Translations under genes and position numbers: made by a program
Shown here: positions 7,878-16,820 of the stretch, piece after piece
How positions within the stretch are numbered: the stretch's first letter is position 1
How the letters are laid out: each line of letters begins with the position of its first letter
Notes under the pieces: model-generated
The model's database searches: none
What the model saw: only the letters and a program-made list of their open reading frames with translations
Told to the model about the DNA's origin: nothing
Assembly: GCF_036250695.1 (NCBI RefSeq)
Contig: NZ_CP109427.1
Coordinates: 5,518,001 to 5,582,000 of the forward strand
Direction: 5' to 3'
Source of the DNA: Streptomyces sp. NBC_01497
GTDB taxonomy: Bacteria > Actinomycetota > Actinomycetes > Streptomycetales > Streptomycetaceae
DNA: 64,000 bases

Positions 7878-8915
7878 ATGGACTCCGGGCCGTACGACGT
7901 GATCACGATGGGCCGGATCGGGGTGGACCTGTATCCGCTGCGGACCGGGGTGTCCCTGGCGGACGTGGACAGCTTCGCCCGCTTCCTCGGCGGCTCGGCG
8001 GCGAACGTCGCCGTCGCGGGGGCGAGGCTCGGGCTGCGCACCGCCGTCGTCACCCGTACCGGCGCGGACCCGTTCGGCGCCTATCTGCACCGGCAGCTGC
8101 GGGAGTTCGGGGTCGACGACCGGTGGGTCGCACCGGTCGAGGAGTACCAGACGCCGATCACTTTCTGCGAGCTCTTCCCGCCCGACGACTTCCCGCTGTA
8201 CTTCTATCGCCGGCCCAAGGCGCCCGACCTGGTGATCCACCCCCATGAGCTCGATCTCGACGCGATCCGGGCCGCCCGCATCTTCTGGATGACGGGCACG
8301 GGTCTGTGCGCCGAGCCCAGCCGGAGCGCGACCCTGGCGGCGCTCAGGGCCCGCGCGCGAGGCGGCGTCACGGTCTTCGACCTCGACTGGCGGCCGATGT
8401 TCTGGGACGAGGACCCGCGTGCGGCGTACGCGGCGGCTCTCGCGCAGGCGACGGTCGCGGTGGGCAACCTGGACGAGTGCGAGACGGCGGTCGGCGAGCG
8501 TGAACCGCACGCGGCGGCCCGCGCGCTGCTGGCGGCGGGTCCGGAGCTGGCCGTAGTCAAACAGGGCCCCAAGGGCGTCCTGGCCGTCCACCGCGACGGT
8601 ACGACGGCCGAGGTGGCGCCGGTCCCCGTCGACGTGGTCAACGGCCTGGGCGCGGGCGACGCGTTCGGCGGGGCGCTCTGCCGGGGACTGCTCGCCGGCT
8701 GGCCGCTGGAGCGCACCATGCGGTACGCGAACGCGGCGGGCGCCGTCGTAGCGTCGCGGCTCGCCTGCTCGTCGGCGATGCCGTACGCCCGGGAGGTCGA
8801 GCAGGTGGCGGCGGGCGGGCCGGTCCCGCCGGAACGGGAGCCCGGACTCGGGCCCGCGAGGTCCGAGGACGGGCCGGGAGCCCAGGGGCCCGCAGCGAGC
8901 GGAGGCCGTCGGTGA
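7878..8915 (+). CDS. iolC: 5-dehydro-2-deoxygluconokinase (PfkB/ribokinase family)
   Basis: 345 residues from ATG 7878, preceded by GAGAGAGGCGGAGGG. PfkB signatures are present: the N-terminal FLGGSAANVAVAGARLG and the C-terminal anion-hole/catalytic-base motif NGLGAGDAFGGALC (from residue 255, Asp about 260). IolC phosphorylates 5-dehydro-2-deoxygluconate in myo-inositol catabolism. It leads the iolC - aldolase - iolB - iolD - mmsA series and its stop overlaps the next gene (GTGA). An upstream frame extension to 7626 crosses the promoter and is rejected. The last ~35 residues (Pro/Gly/Glu-rich) look like a disordered tail. Confidence 0.9.
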   Translation: MDSGPYDVITMGRIGVDLYPLRTGVSLADVDSFARFLGGSAANVAVAGARLGLRTAVVTRTGADPFGAYLHRQLREFGVDDRWVAPVEEYQTPITFCELFPPDDFPLYFYRRPKAPDLVIHPHELDLDAIRAARIFWMTGTGLCAEPSRSATLAALRARARGGVTVFDLDWRPMFWDEDPRAAYAAALAQATVAVGNLDECETAVGEREPHAAARALLAAGPELAVVKQGPKGVLAVHRDGTTAEVAPVPVDVVNGLGAGDAFGGALCRGLLAGWPLERTMRYANAAGAVVASRLACSSAMPYAREVEQVAAGGPVPPEREPGLGPARSEDGPGAQGPAASGGRR

Positions 8916-9808
8916 GCGCCGAGCGGGTCGATGTCGCGGCCCTCGCGCGGCTGCGGGCGCACCGCCCCGAGGCCGTCGCCGAGGCAGCGGCCCGCCGCTC
9001 ACGCAGGCCGTTGGTCGGCGCGTCCGGACGGCTCATGATCATCGCGGCCGACCATCCCGCGCGCGGCGCGCTCGGTGTCGGCGGCGACCCGCTCGCCATG
9101 GCCAACCGCGCCGATCTGCTGACGCGGCTGTGCACCGCGCTGTCCCGGCCCGGGGTGGACGGCGTACTGGGGACCGCCGACATCCTGGAGGACCTGCTCC
9201 TGCTGGGTGCCCTGGAGGACAAGGTCGCCGTCGGCTCCATGAACCGCGGCGGTCTCGCGGGCGCCTCCTTCGAACTGGACGACCGCTTCACCGGGTACCG
9301 CGCCGAGGACCTGGCAGCCGCCGGCTTCGACGCGGGCAAGCTGCTCCTGCGCGTCGACTACGCCGACACGGGCACCGGTTCCGTCGAGACGCTGCTGTCC
9401 GCCGCGCGCGCCGTGGACGCGATGGCGGCGCGCCGGCTGCCGGTGTTCGTGGAGCCGTTCCTCTGCGGCAGGGGCACGGACGGCCGGCTCCGCACCGACC
9501 TGAGCGCCTCGGCCGTCATCCGGTCCATCGCGATAGCGTCCGGGCTCGCCGGGACCTCCGCGTACACCTGGCTCAAGCTGCCCGTCACCGAGGACCCCGA
9601 CGACATGGCACGGGTCATGGAGACCTCCACGCTGCCGGCCGTGCTGCTCGGTGGTGAGATCGGGGACGACCAGGAGGGTACGTACGAGAAGTGGCGCGGT
9701 GCCCTGCGGCTGCCGACGGTGCAGGGGCTCGTCGTCGGCCGGTCGCTGCTGTACCCGGCGGACGGCGACGTCATCACGGCGGTGGACACGGCCGTGGGGC
9801 TGCTGTGA
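8912..9808 (+). CDS. Cgl0158-family (beta/alpha)8 aldolase of the inositol pathway
   Basis: 298 residues beginning with GTG in the 4-bp overlap with iolC. IIAADHPARGALG and GVDGVLGTADILEDL are typical of class I (DeoC/LacD/FbaB-like) barrels, and YTWLKLPV carries a likely Schiff-base Lys. I recognise it as the Cgl0158 family, found in actinobacterial iol operons where B. subtilis has the class II IolJ. The inferred job is cleavage of 2-deoxy-5-keto-gluconate 6-phosphate to dihydroxyacetone phosphate and malonate semialdehyde. That activity is inferred from context and not visible directly. Confidence 0.75.
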   Translation: MSAERVDVAALARLRAHRPEAVAEAAARRSRRPLVGASGRLMIIAADHPARGALGVGGDPLAMANRADLLTRLCTALSRPGVDGVLGTADILEDLLLLGALEDKVAVGSMNRGGLAGASFELDDRFTGYRAEDLAAAGFDAGKLLLRVDYADTGTGSVETLLSAARAVDAMAARRLPVFVEPFLCGRGTDGRLRTDLSASAVIRSIAIASGLAGTSAYTWLKLPVTEDPDDMARVMETSTLPAVLLGGEIGDDQEGTYEKWRGALRLPTVQGLVVGRSLLYPADGDVITAVDTAVGLL

Positions 9809-9902
9809 CGGGGCTGCGGGCACGGCCGGGCCCCGGGGGGCCCGCACGCCGCGCGGCCGACGGCACGGGCAGCGGACGGCCGGCGGGAAGTGGCGGGAAG
9901 TG

Positions 9903-9961
9903 GCGGGCGAGCGGAACGGCTGAGCACGGCGCCGGGAACAGCGGGCGAGCGGAACGGCTGA
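9903..9961. repeat. Direct repeat between aldolase gene and iolB
   Basis: The 20-mer GCGGGCGAGCGGAACGGCTG followed by A occurs at 9903 and again at 9941 (38-nt period). Flanking CCGGGAACAGCGGGCG and GGAAGTGGC units are also duplicated. The rest of 9809-10039 shows only the GGTAGGGAGAG ribosome site of iolB. Confidence 0.6.
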
Positions 9962-10039
9962 TGACGGGGCCGGGAACAGCGGGCGGCGGGAAGCCGCCTC
10001 GGGGTCCGGCAGACGGCGGAGCGGGGTAGGGAGAGACGT

Positions 10040-11131
10040 ATGGCGACACGAGCACGGCGGGATGCCCCCGCCCAGGACCCCACCCGGGGCTCGCGCGGCC
10101 CCGGGGCGCCGGCATCCGACGGCCGCGGCCTCCATGTCCGGGCGGGTGAGGCCGCCGCGGGCCCCTACGCGCTCGACATCGGGCCGGAGCGCGCCGGGTG
10201 GACGTACTGCTCGCTGCGCGTCCTCGACCTGCCGCCCGGCGGCAGCCACGTCCTCGACACCGGCGACAGCGAGTGGATCGTGCTGCCGCTCACCGGCGGC
10301 TGTACGGTGCGCACGGAGGGTCGGACCTTCGAACTCCACGGCCGCGACGGGGTGTTCGGCGATGTCACCGACTTCGCCTATCTCCCGCGTGACGGCCACG
10401 CCCAGATCGCCTCCGGTGCGGGGGGCCGGTTCGCTTTGGCAGGAGCGAAGTGCGAGCGACGACTCCCCGCTCGCTACGGCCCCGCGCCGGAGGTTCCCGT
10501 GGAGTTGCGCGGCGCGGGCATGTGCTCGCGCCAGGTCAACAACTTCGCGGCTGCCGACGTCTTCCCGTGCGACCGGCTCATCGCGGTGGAGGTGCTGACA
10601 CCGGGCGGGAACTGGTCGTCGTACCCGCCGCACAAGCACGACGAGCACCGGCCGGGCGCCGAGTCGGTGCTGGAGGAGATCTACTACTTCGAGATCGGCG
10701 GGCGCGGGGGGACCGATGGCCGGGACACCTGCGAGATCGGCGCGGACGGCGGCGGCGCGGACGACGCCGTCGGCTACCACCGGGTCTCCCCGTCCCGGCC
10801 CGGCGGCAGCGACGTCCTCGCCGAGGTGCGCGGCGGTGACGCCGTCCTCATCCCCGACGGCTGGCACGGCCCGTCCATCGCGGCGCCCGGCCGCGCCCTG
10901 TACTACCTGAACGTCATGGCGGGGCCCGGGGCCCGCGAGTGGCTGATCAGCGATCATCCCGAGCACCGCTGGGTCAGGGACACCTGGCCGGGACAGGCGA
11001 CGGACCCGCGCCTGCCGTTCCGCGGTGCGGACGCGCCCCGTACGGCGGGCACCGCCGCCACGGACGCCGACGGCCCCGCCGCCACCCGCCCCGCCGTGGA
11101 CGGCGGCGGCCCGGTCCGAGGGAATTCCTGA
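10040..11131 (+). CDS. iolB: 5-deoxy-glucuronate isomerase
   Basis: 363-residue bicupin. The metal site is visible in the C-terminal cupin: SSYPPHKHDEHRPG (about residue 193, His ligands) and LEEIYYFEI (Glu ligand), with a late His in LIPDGWHGPS. IolB isomerises 5-deoxy-glucuronate to 5-dehydro-2-deoxygluconate. It is longer than the ~270-residue Bacillus enzyme because of a basic N-terminal extension (~40 residues) and a Pro/Ala-rich tail. ATG 10040 follows GGGGTAGGGAGAG. Its stop shares a base with the iolD start (TGATG), implying reinitiation. Confidence 0.92.
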   Translation: MATRARRDAPAQDPTRGSRGPGAPASDGRGLHVRAGEAAAGPYALDIGPERAGWTYCSLRVLDLPPGGSHVLDTGDSEWIVLPLTGGCTVRTEGRTFELHGRDGVFGDVTDFAYLPRDGHAQIASGAGGRFALAGAKCERRLPARYGPAPEVPVELRGAGMCSRQVNNFAAADVFPCDRLIAVEVLTPGGNWSSYPPHKHDEHRPGAESVLEEIYYFEIGGRGGTDGRDTCEIGADGGGADDAVGYHRVSPSRPGGSDVLAEVRGGDAVLIPDGWHGPSIAAPGRALYYLNVMAGPGAREWLISDHPEHRWVRDTWPGQATDPRLPFRGADAPRTAGTAATDADGPAATRPAVDGGGPVRGNS

Positions 11132-13050
11132 TGGGCACCGCAACGCGCCGGCTCACCGTCGCCCAGGCACTGATCACTTTTCTGAGCCGCCAGTACACCG
11201 AGCGGGACGGCGAACGCCACCGCCTGATCGACGCCGTGTGGGGGATCTTCGGCCACGGCAACGTCGCGGGCGTGGGACAGGCGCTCGTCGAGGCCGACGG
11301 CGCCATGCGTTACGTCCAGGGGCGCAGCGAACAGGCCATGGTGCACGCCGCCGTCGGCTACGCCCGGCAGAGCGGCCGGCTCTCCGCGCAGGCGGTCACC
11401 ACGTCCATCGGTCCCGGTGCCACCAACCTCGTCACCGGCGCGGCGCTCGCGACCGTCAACCGGCTGCCGGTGCTGCTGCTGCCGGGCGACACGTTCGCCA
11501 CCCGGCCCGCCGACCCGGTGCTGCAGCAGCTCGAAGTACGGGCGTCCGGTGACGTGTCCGTCAACGACGCGCTGCGCCCGGTCTCCGCGTACTTCGACCG
11601 CATCGTCCGGCCCGAGGCGCTCGTCCCCGCCGCGCTCGCCGCGATGCGGGTCCTCACCGACCCGGCCGAGACGGGTGCCGTGACGCTCGCGCTGCCCCAG
11701 GACGTGCAGGTCGAGGCGTACGACTGGCCCGCGGAGTTCTTCGCGCAGCGGGTGTGGCGGGTACGCCGTCAGGCGCCGGACCGGCACGAACTCGCCGACG
11801 CCGTGGGCCTCGTACGCTCCGCGCGCAGGCCGCTGCTCGTGGCGGGCGGTGGGGTGCACCACAGCCGCGCCGAGGAGGCGCTCGCCGTGTTCGCGGAGAG
11901 AACCGGCATCCCCGTCGCGTCCACTCAGGCGGGCAAGGGATCGCTCGCCCACGACCATCCCCGTGATGTCGGCGGCATCGGCCACACCGGCACGGCGACG
12001 GCCGACGAACTCGCCCGCGCCGCCGACCTGGTGATCGGTGTCGGCACCCGGTGGTCGGACTTCTCGACGGCGTCGGCGACGCTGTTCGCGAACCCGGACG
12101 TCCGCTTCCTCAATCTGAACGTGACGGGCTTCGACGCGCACAAGCTCGCCGCGCACCCGCTGGTCGGCGACGCGCGCACCGCCCTCGAAGGGCTCACGGC
12201 GCAGCTCGCCGGCCACCGGGTCGAGCCCGCGTACGAGGCGGCGTACGGGGAGGCGAAGGAACACTGGGAGGCGCGCGTCACCGCCGCCTTCGCCGCCCCC
12301 GACGCGCTGGCGCGGCCCACGCAGGGGCAGGTGGTCGGAGCGCTCGACGCGCTGGTGACGGCCGACGACATCATCATCAACGCGGCCGGATCCCTCCCCG
12401 GTGACCTGCACAAACTGTGGCGGGCCCGGGCGCGGGACCAATACCACGTCGAGTACGGCTACTCCTGCATGGGGTACGAGATCCCGGCGGCGATCGGCGT
12501 GCTGATGGCGGAGCCCCGGCGCCCGGTGTGGGCACTCGTCGGCGACGGGACGTACCTGATGAACCCCACCGAGATCGTCACGGCGGTGCAGGAGAGGCTG
12601 CCGCTGAAACTGGTCATCCTCCAAAACCACGGGTACGCCTCGATCGGCGGCCTGTCGGAGTCCGTCGGCTCGGAGGGCTACGGCACCGCGTACCGCTTCC
12701 GTACGGGCGGGGCGGCCGGCGCCGCCGCGGGCGGGTCCGACCGCCGGGCCGGGACGTACACGGGCGATCCGCTGCCGGTCGACCTCGCCGCGAACGCGGC
12801 AGCGCTCGGAATGCGGGTGCTGCGCGCGAAGACGGTACGTGACCTGCGGGAAGCGCTCGCGCTCGCGCGGGCAGCCGACGCCCCCACATGTGTCTATGTG
12901 GAGACCGAAACGCCCGACACTGTGTCCGCCGTCCCGCCCGCGCAGGCGTGGTGGGATGTACCTGTCGCCGAGACGGCGGGCCGTCCGGCCGCCGTCGAGG
13001 CGCGCGAGGTGTACGACAGGAACCGGGCCGCCCGCCGCCGCCACCTGTGA
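11131..13050 (+). CDS. iolD: 3D-(3,5/4)-trihydroxycyclohexane-1,2-dione acylhydrolase (ThDP-dependent)
   Basis: 639 residues, acetolactate-synthase superfamily. RSEQAMVHAAVGYARQ carries the Glu that activates thiamine diphosphate. GDGTYLMNPTEIVTAVQE, continuing to VILQNHG (residues about 471-502), is the ThDP-Mg motif. IolD opens the trihydroxycyclohexanedione ring to 5-deoxy-glucuronate. The ATG overlaps the iolB stop. An earlier in-frame start at 10939 lies inside iolB and is rejected. An Ala/Gly loop (RTGGAAGAAAGG, ~residue 525) is a local insertion. Confidence 0.93.
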   Translation: MGTATRRLTVAQALITFLSRQYTERDGERHRLIDAVWGIFGHGNVAGVGQALVEADGAMRYVQGRSEQAMVHAAVGYARQSGRLSAQAVTTSIGPGATNLVTGAALATVNRLPVLLLPGDTFATRPADPVLQQLEVRASGDVSVNDALRPVSAYFDRIVRPEALVPAALAAMRVLTDPAETGAVTLALPQDVQVEAYDWPAEFFAQRVWRVRRQAPDRHELADAVGLVRSARRPLLVAGGGVHHSRAEEALAVFAERTGIPVASTQAGKGSLAHDHPRDVGGIGHTGTATADELARAADLVIGVGTRWSDFSTASATLFANPDVRFLNLNVTGFDAHKLAAHPLVGDARTALEGLTAQLAGHRVEPAYEAAYGEAKEHWEARVTAAFAAPDALARPTQGQVVGALDALVTADDIIINAAGSLPGDLHKLWRARARDQYHVEYGYSCMGYEIPAAIGVLMAEPRRPVWALVGDGTYLMNPTEIVTAVQERLPLKLVILQNHGYASIGGLSESVGSEGYGTAYRFRTGGAAGAAAGGSDRRAGTYTGDPLPVDLAANAAALGMRVLRAKTVRDLREALALARAADAPTCVYVETETPDTVSAVPPAQAWWDVPVAETAGRPAAVEAREVYDRNRAARRRHL

Positions 13051-13051
13051 G

Positions 13052-13081
13052 CGCGCACCGGTCCCTGGGCCGTGGTGCGCG
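13052..13081 (+). terminator. Hairpin between iolD and mmsA
   Basis: CGCGCACC / GGTGCGCG, an 8-bp stem with a 14-nt loop, starts right after the iolD stop. It could attenuate readthrough into mmsA, which lies 120 nt on with its own ribosome site. Confidence 0.5.
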
Positions 13082-13171
13082 AACCGCCGGCCCGCAGCCG
13101 GTGGCCGCGTCCGGGGCCGCTTGAAGTGAGCCACGATCCGTGAGCCGCGATCCCTGAAGGAGATCCCGCCG

Positions 13172-14674
13172 ATGAAGACCGTGAACCACTGGATCGGTGG
13201 CAAGGCCGCCGAGGGGCCCTCCGCCCGGTACGGCGACGTCACCGACCCGGCGACCGGCGAGGTCACCACGCGGGTCGCCTTCGCGTCCGCCGAGGACGTG
13301 GACGCGGCCGTCGCCTCCGCCAGCGCCGCGTACGCGACCTGGGGCACGTCCTCCCTCGCCCAGCGCACGGCGGTCCTCTTCCGCTACCGCGCCCTGCTCG
13401 ACGCGCGCCGTGACGACATCGCCGCGCTGATCACGGCGGAACACGGCAAGGTCCACTCCGACGCGCTCGGCGAGGTCGCGCGCGGACTGGAGATCGTCGA
13501 GCTGGCGTGCGGGATCACGACCGCCCTCAAGGGCGAGCTGTCGACCCAGGTCTCCAGCCGGGTGGACGTGTCGTCGATCCGGCAGCCGCTCGGGGTCGTC
13601 GCGGGCATCACGCCGTTCAACTTCCCGGCGATGGTGCCGATGTGGATGTTCCCGGTGGCGATCGCCTGCGGGAACACCTTCGTACTGAAGCCGAGCGAGA
13701 AGGACCCCTCGGCGTCGGTCCTGCTCGCCGAGCTGGCGGCCGAGGCAGGCCTGCCGGACGGTGTGCTGAACGTCCTGCACGGGGACAAGGTCGCGGTCGA
13801 CGGTCTGCTCGGACACCCGGACGTGGCGGCCGTCTCGTTCGTCGGCTCCACACCGATCGCGCGGTACATCCACGCCACGGCGACGGCCGCCGGCAAGCGC
13901 GTTCAGGCCCTGGGCGGGGCGAAGAACCACATGCTGGTGCTGCCCGACGCGGACCTCGACGCGGCGGCGGACGCGGCCGTGTCGGCGGCGTACGGCTCGG
14001 CGGGCGAGCGGTGCATGGCCATCTCGGCGGTCGTGACGGTCGGTCCGGCCGCCGACGAGCTGGTCTCGAAGATCGTCGAACGGGCGAAGAACATCATCAT
14101 CGGCCCCGGCAACGACCCCGCCTCGGAGATGGGCCCGCTGATCACGAGGGCCCACCGGGACAAGGTCGCGGGCTATGTGAGCGGTGCCGCCGCGCAGGGC
14201 GCGGACGTGGTCCTGGACGGTACCGGCCACACGGTCGACGGCTTCGAGAACGGCCACTGGATCGGCCTGTCGCTGCTCGACAAGGTGTCCACGGACTCCG
14301 ACGCGTACCGCGACGAGATCTTCGGACCGGTGCTGTGCGTGCTGCGGACACAGACGTACGAGGAGGCCATCGCGCTCATCAACGCGTCCCCGTACGGCAA
14401 CGGCACCGCCATCTTCACGAGGGACGGCGGCGCGGCCCGCCGCTTCCAACTGGAGGTGGAGGCAGGCATGGTCGGCGTGAATGTGCCGATTCCGGTGCCG
14501 GTGGGCTACCACTCGTTCGGCGGCTGGAAGGACTCGCTGTTCGGGGACCACCACGTCTACGGCAACGACGGCGTCCACTTCTACACGCGCGGCAAGGTCG
14601 TCACGACGCGCTGGCCGGACCCGTCCGAGACCCCGGCGGGTGTCGACCTGGGCTTCCCGAGCGAGCGCCACTAG
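13172..14674 (+). CDS. mmsA: Methylmalonate-semialdehyde dehydrogenase (CoA-acylating)
   Basis: 500-residue aldehyde dehydrogenase. FNFPAMVPMWMFPVA (Asn about 150) and GSAGERCMAISAV (Cys281, nucleophile) are characteristic of the MmsA/IolA subgroup. It converts malonate semialdehyde to acetyl-CoA, or methylmalonate semialdehyde to propionyl-CoA, with NAD+ and CoA. It completes the inositol route after the aldolase. ATG 13172 follows GAAGGAGATC, one of the best ribosome sites here. The 121-nt gap with a hairpin suggests partly independent expression, as this enzyme also serves valine breakdown. A hairpin follows the stop. Confidence 0.93.
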   Translation: MKTVNHWIGGKAAEGPSARYGDVTDPATGEVTTRVAFASAEDVDAAVASASAAYATWGTSSLAQRTAVLFRYRALLDARRDDIAALITAEHGKVHSDALGEVARGLEIVELACGITTALKGELSTQVSSRVDVSSIRQPLGVVAGITPFNFPAMVPMWMFPVAIACGNTFVLKPSEKDPSASVLLAELAAEAGLPDGVLNVLHGDKVAVDGLLGHPDVAAVSFVGSTPIARYIHATATAAGKRVQALGGAKNHMLVLPDADLDAAADAAVSAAYGSAGERCMAISAVVTVGPAADELVSKIVERAKNIIIGPGNDPASEMGPLITRAHRDKVAGYVSGAAAQGADVVLDGTGHTVDGFENGHWIGLSLLDKVSTDSDAYRDEIFGPVLCVLRTQTYEEAIALINASPYGNGTAIFTRDGGAARRFQLEVEAGMVGVNVPIPVPVGYHSFGGWKDSLFGDHHVYGNDGVHFYTRGKVVTTRWPDPSETPAGVDLGFPSERH

Positions 14675-14685
14675 GCAGTGCCCGC

Positions 14686-14717
14686 GCGGTGGCCCACACG
14701 CTCCCGGGCCACCGCGG
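14686..14717 (+). terminator. Terminator after mmsA
   Basis: CGCGGTGGCCC / GGGCCACCGCG, an 11-bp perfect stem with a 10-nt loop, 11 nt after the mmsA stop. Confidence 0.75.
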
Positions 14718-15424
14718 CGCGGGACCGGGGCCGTCCCCCCGGTCCCGGTCCCGGTCCGATGCCGTCGCCGTTGTCGTTGTCCGCGGGGCCCGCGGGCCGG
14801 TCGCGGCCGTGACGCCGGCGCCGGGCCTGGCGGATGGGCGGATCGATCCGGCGGATCACCGGCGGCTGGCCCCCGCACCCCGGCGCCGCCCCCGGCGAAC
14901 CCGCCGCCCCGGCGAACCCGCCGCCCCGGCGAACCCGCCGCCCCGGCGAACCCGCCGCCCCACCGAACCCGCCGCTCCGACAGGCCCGTTGAGCGTCCTC
15001 CCGGCGACCTGTGTCACGTGCCTGCCGGCCGGCCGGCCCGGAACCGGCCCGGGTCGTGGCCGCGCTGCCCCGGCCCGGGAGGGGCGACGCGGACTGCGGA
15101 CAGCGGACGGGACGGGGGACGGGAACAGCGGCGGGCCGGGGACAGCGGCGGGGCCGCGCCGAATCGTGGTCCACCTGATCGGGGAGTACGTCCGCCGTGA
15201 CGCCGTGACGCCGGGCCCGCCGTGCCCGTCCGCCCGTGGTGTCACCGACGCGCAAAGCGGTTCTTCCTGCGGCAAACCGGGTCGTTTCTTCGGTAGCCTC
15301 GGCTGGCCTCACCCCTCACCCTCCATCGGCCCCGCCCCGGGAGCCCTGGGGACGCCGCACCGGGGCCCCGCCTCCACCGTCCCGTCCCGCTTCGGTCTCC
15401 TCGTACGAAAGGGCCCCCGCTCCC
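14718..15424. other. Long intergenic region before arcA
   Basis: About 700 bp without a supportable gene; ORFs crossing it are GC shadows or upstream extensions. It contains the tandem repeat at 14894-14978 and GC-rich stretches. From about 15240 to 15300 it is lower in GC (AAAGCGGTTCTTCCTG, then GTCGTTTCTTCGGTAGCCT), a plausible arcA promoter zone. I saw no clear ARG box. Confidence 0.4.
14894..14978. repeat. 17-bp tandem repeat
   Basis: Four perfect copies of GGCGAACCCGCCGCCCC (14894-14961) and one degenerate copy. Each unit contains self-complementary GGCG/CGCC pieces, so the array can fold into several alternative hairpins. Confidence 0.85.
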
Positions 15425-16681
15425 ATGACGCACCCCACCTCGTCCCCCGCGCTCGGCGTGCACTCCGAGGTCGGGCGGCTGCGCAAGGTCCTTGTCTGTG
15501 AGCCCGGCCTCGCCCACCGCAGGCTCACCCCGACCAATGCGGAAGACCTCCTCTTCGACGACGTGATGTGGGTGGAGAATGCCCAGCGCGACCACGCCGA
15601 CTTCGTGTCCAAGCTGCGCGCCCGGGGCATCGACGTGGTCGAACTGCATGACGTGCTCGCCCGGACCATGGCCCTGCCTGAGGCCAGGTCCTGGCTCCTC
15701 GACCGGAAGATCGTGCCCAACGAGGTGGGGCTCGGCCTCGTGGACGGCACCCGCGCGTACCTGGAGTCGCTGGAGCCGCGCACCCTCGCCGAGTTCCTGA
15801 TCGGCGGGCTGGCCGCGGCGGACCTGCCCGACCCGTACCGGACGCCCTTCGCCGCGCTCGTACGGGAGTCGACGGGCGGCCGCGAATACCTGATGCCGCC
15901 GCTGCCCAACACCCTCTACACGCGCGACACCACGTGCTGGCTGTACGGCGGTGTGACCCTCAACCCCCTTTTCTGGCCCGCGCGGCACGACGAGACGCTG
16001 CTCATGGCAGCCGTCTACCGCTTCCATCCCGACTTCGCGGGCTCCACGGTGTGGTGGGGCGACCCCGAAGCCGACTGGGGGCAGGCGACGTTCGAGGGTG
16101 GCGACGTCATGCCCGTCGGCAACGGCGTGGTCCTGATGGGCATGAGCGAGCGCACCTCGCGTCAGGCCCTCACCCAGGTGGCGGCGGCCCTGTTCCAGGC
16201 CGGCGCGGCCGAACACGTCGTCGTCGCGGGCATGCCGAGGCTGCGCTCCGCCATGCACCTGGACACCGTCTTCACCTTCGCCGACCGCGACATCGTCAGC
16301 CTGTACCCGAAGATCATGGACAGCGTCCACACCTTCTCGCTGCGCCCGAGCGATCGCGCGTCCGGTCTCGACATCACCGACGAGGGGACGACACCGTTCG
16401 TGAGCGTCGTCGCCAGGGCCCTGGGCCTGCGGGAACTACGGGTCGTGGAGACCGGCGGCGGCGTGTACGCCTCCGAGCGCCAGCAGTGGGACAGCGGCAA
16501 CAACGCCGTGGCCGTGGAGCCCGGCGTCGTCTTCACCTACGACCGCAACACGCAGACGAACGCCCTCCTGCGGAAAGCCGGGGTCGAGGTGGTCACCATC
16601 GTCGGCGCCGAACTCGGCCGGGGGCGCGGTGGCGGCCACTGCATGACCTGTCCGCTGATCCGCGACCCCGTCTCCTACTGA
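15425..16681 (+). CDS. arcA: Arginine deiminase
   Basis: 418 residues from ATG 15425, the usual length. Catalytic residues are in place: Asp168 in TLYTRD, Glu224 in FEGGDVMP, His278 in MHLDTVF and the nucleophile Cys406 in [13 protein letters not shown]. The last three share numbering with the Pseudomonas enzyme. It hydrolyses arginine to citrulline and ammonia, the first step of the deiminase pathway, giving ATP via carbamoyl phosphate or helping acid resistance. No arcB, arcC or arcD lies beside it, so it is a stand-alone gene. A hairpin follows immediately. Confidence 0.95.
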   Translation: MTHPTSSPALGVHSEVGRLRKVLVCEPGLAHRRLTPTNAEDLLFDDVMWVENAQRDHADFVSKLRARGIDVVELHDVLARTMALPEARSWLLDRKIVPNEVGLGLVDGTRAYLESLEPRTLAEFLIGGLAAADLPDPYRTPFAALVRESTGGREYLMPPLPNTLYTRDTTCWLYGGVTLNPLFWPARHDETLLMAAVYRFHPDFAGSTVWWGDPEADWGQATFEGGDVMPVGNGVVLMGMSERTSRQALTQVAAALFQAGAAEHVVVAGMPRLRSAMHLDTVFTFADRDIVSLYPKIMDSVHTFSLRPSDRASGLDITDEGTTPFVSVVARALGLRELRVVETGGGVYASERQQWDSGNNAVAVEPGVVFTYDRNTQTNALLRKAGVEVVTIVGAELGRGRGGGHCMTCPLIRDPVSY

Positions 16682-16736
16682 CCGCGGCCGGCCCGGGCAC
16701 GGCGTGCGGGGCTTCGCCGGTGCCGGGGGCCGCGGT
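16681..16736 (+). terminator. Terminator after arcA
   Basis: ACCGCGGCC (16681-16689) pairs with GGCCGCGGT (16728-16736), enclosing a second inverted repeat (CCCGGGCAC / GTGCCGGG). The stem starts at the last base of the arcA stop codon. Confidence 0.65.
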
Positions 16737-16820
16737 TCAACCCCTCGCCCCTCGCCCCCCGGCTCCCGGTAGGGTGCGTCCGTCCGGGAGAAGGCACGGC
16801 CGGTACGAGCGGGGGTCCGC

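Noticed and set aside
13507..15501. Plus-strand frame overlapping mmsA and the following gap
   Set aside because: Out of frame with mmsA; Arg/Gly/Pro-rich, and its extension into the gap only reads the 17-bp repeat.
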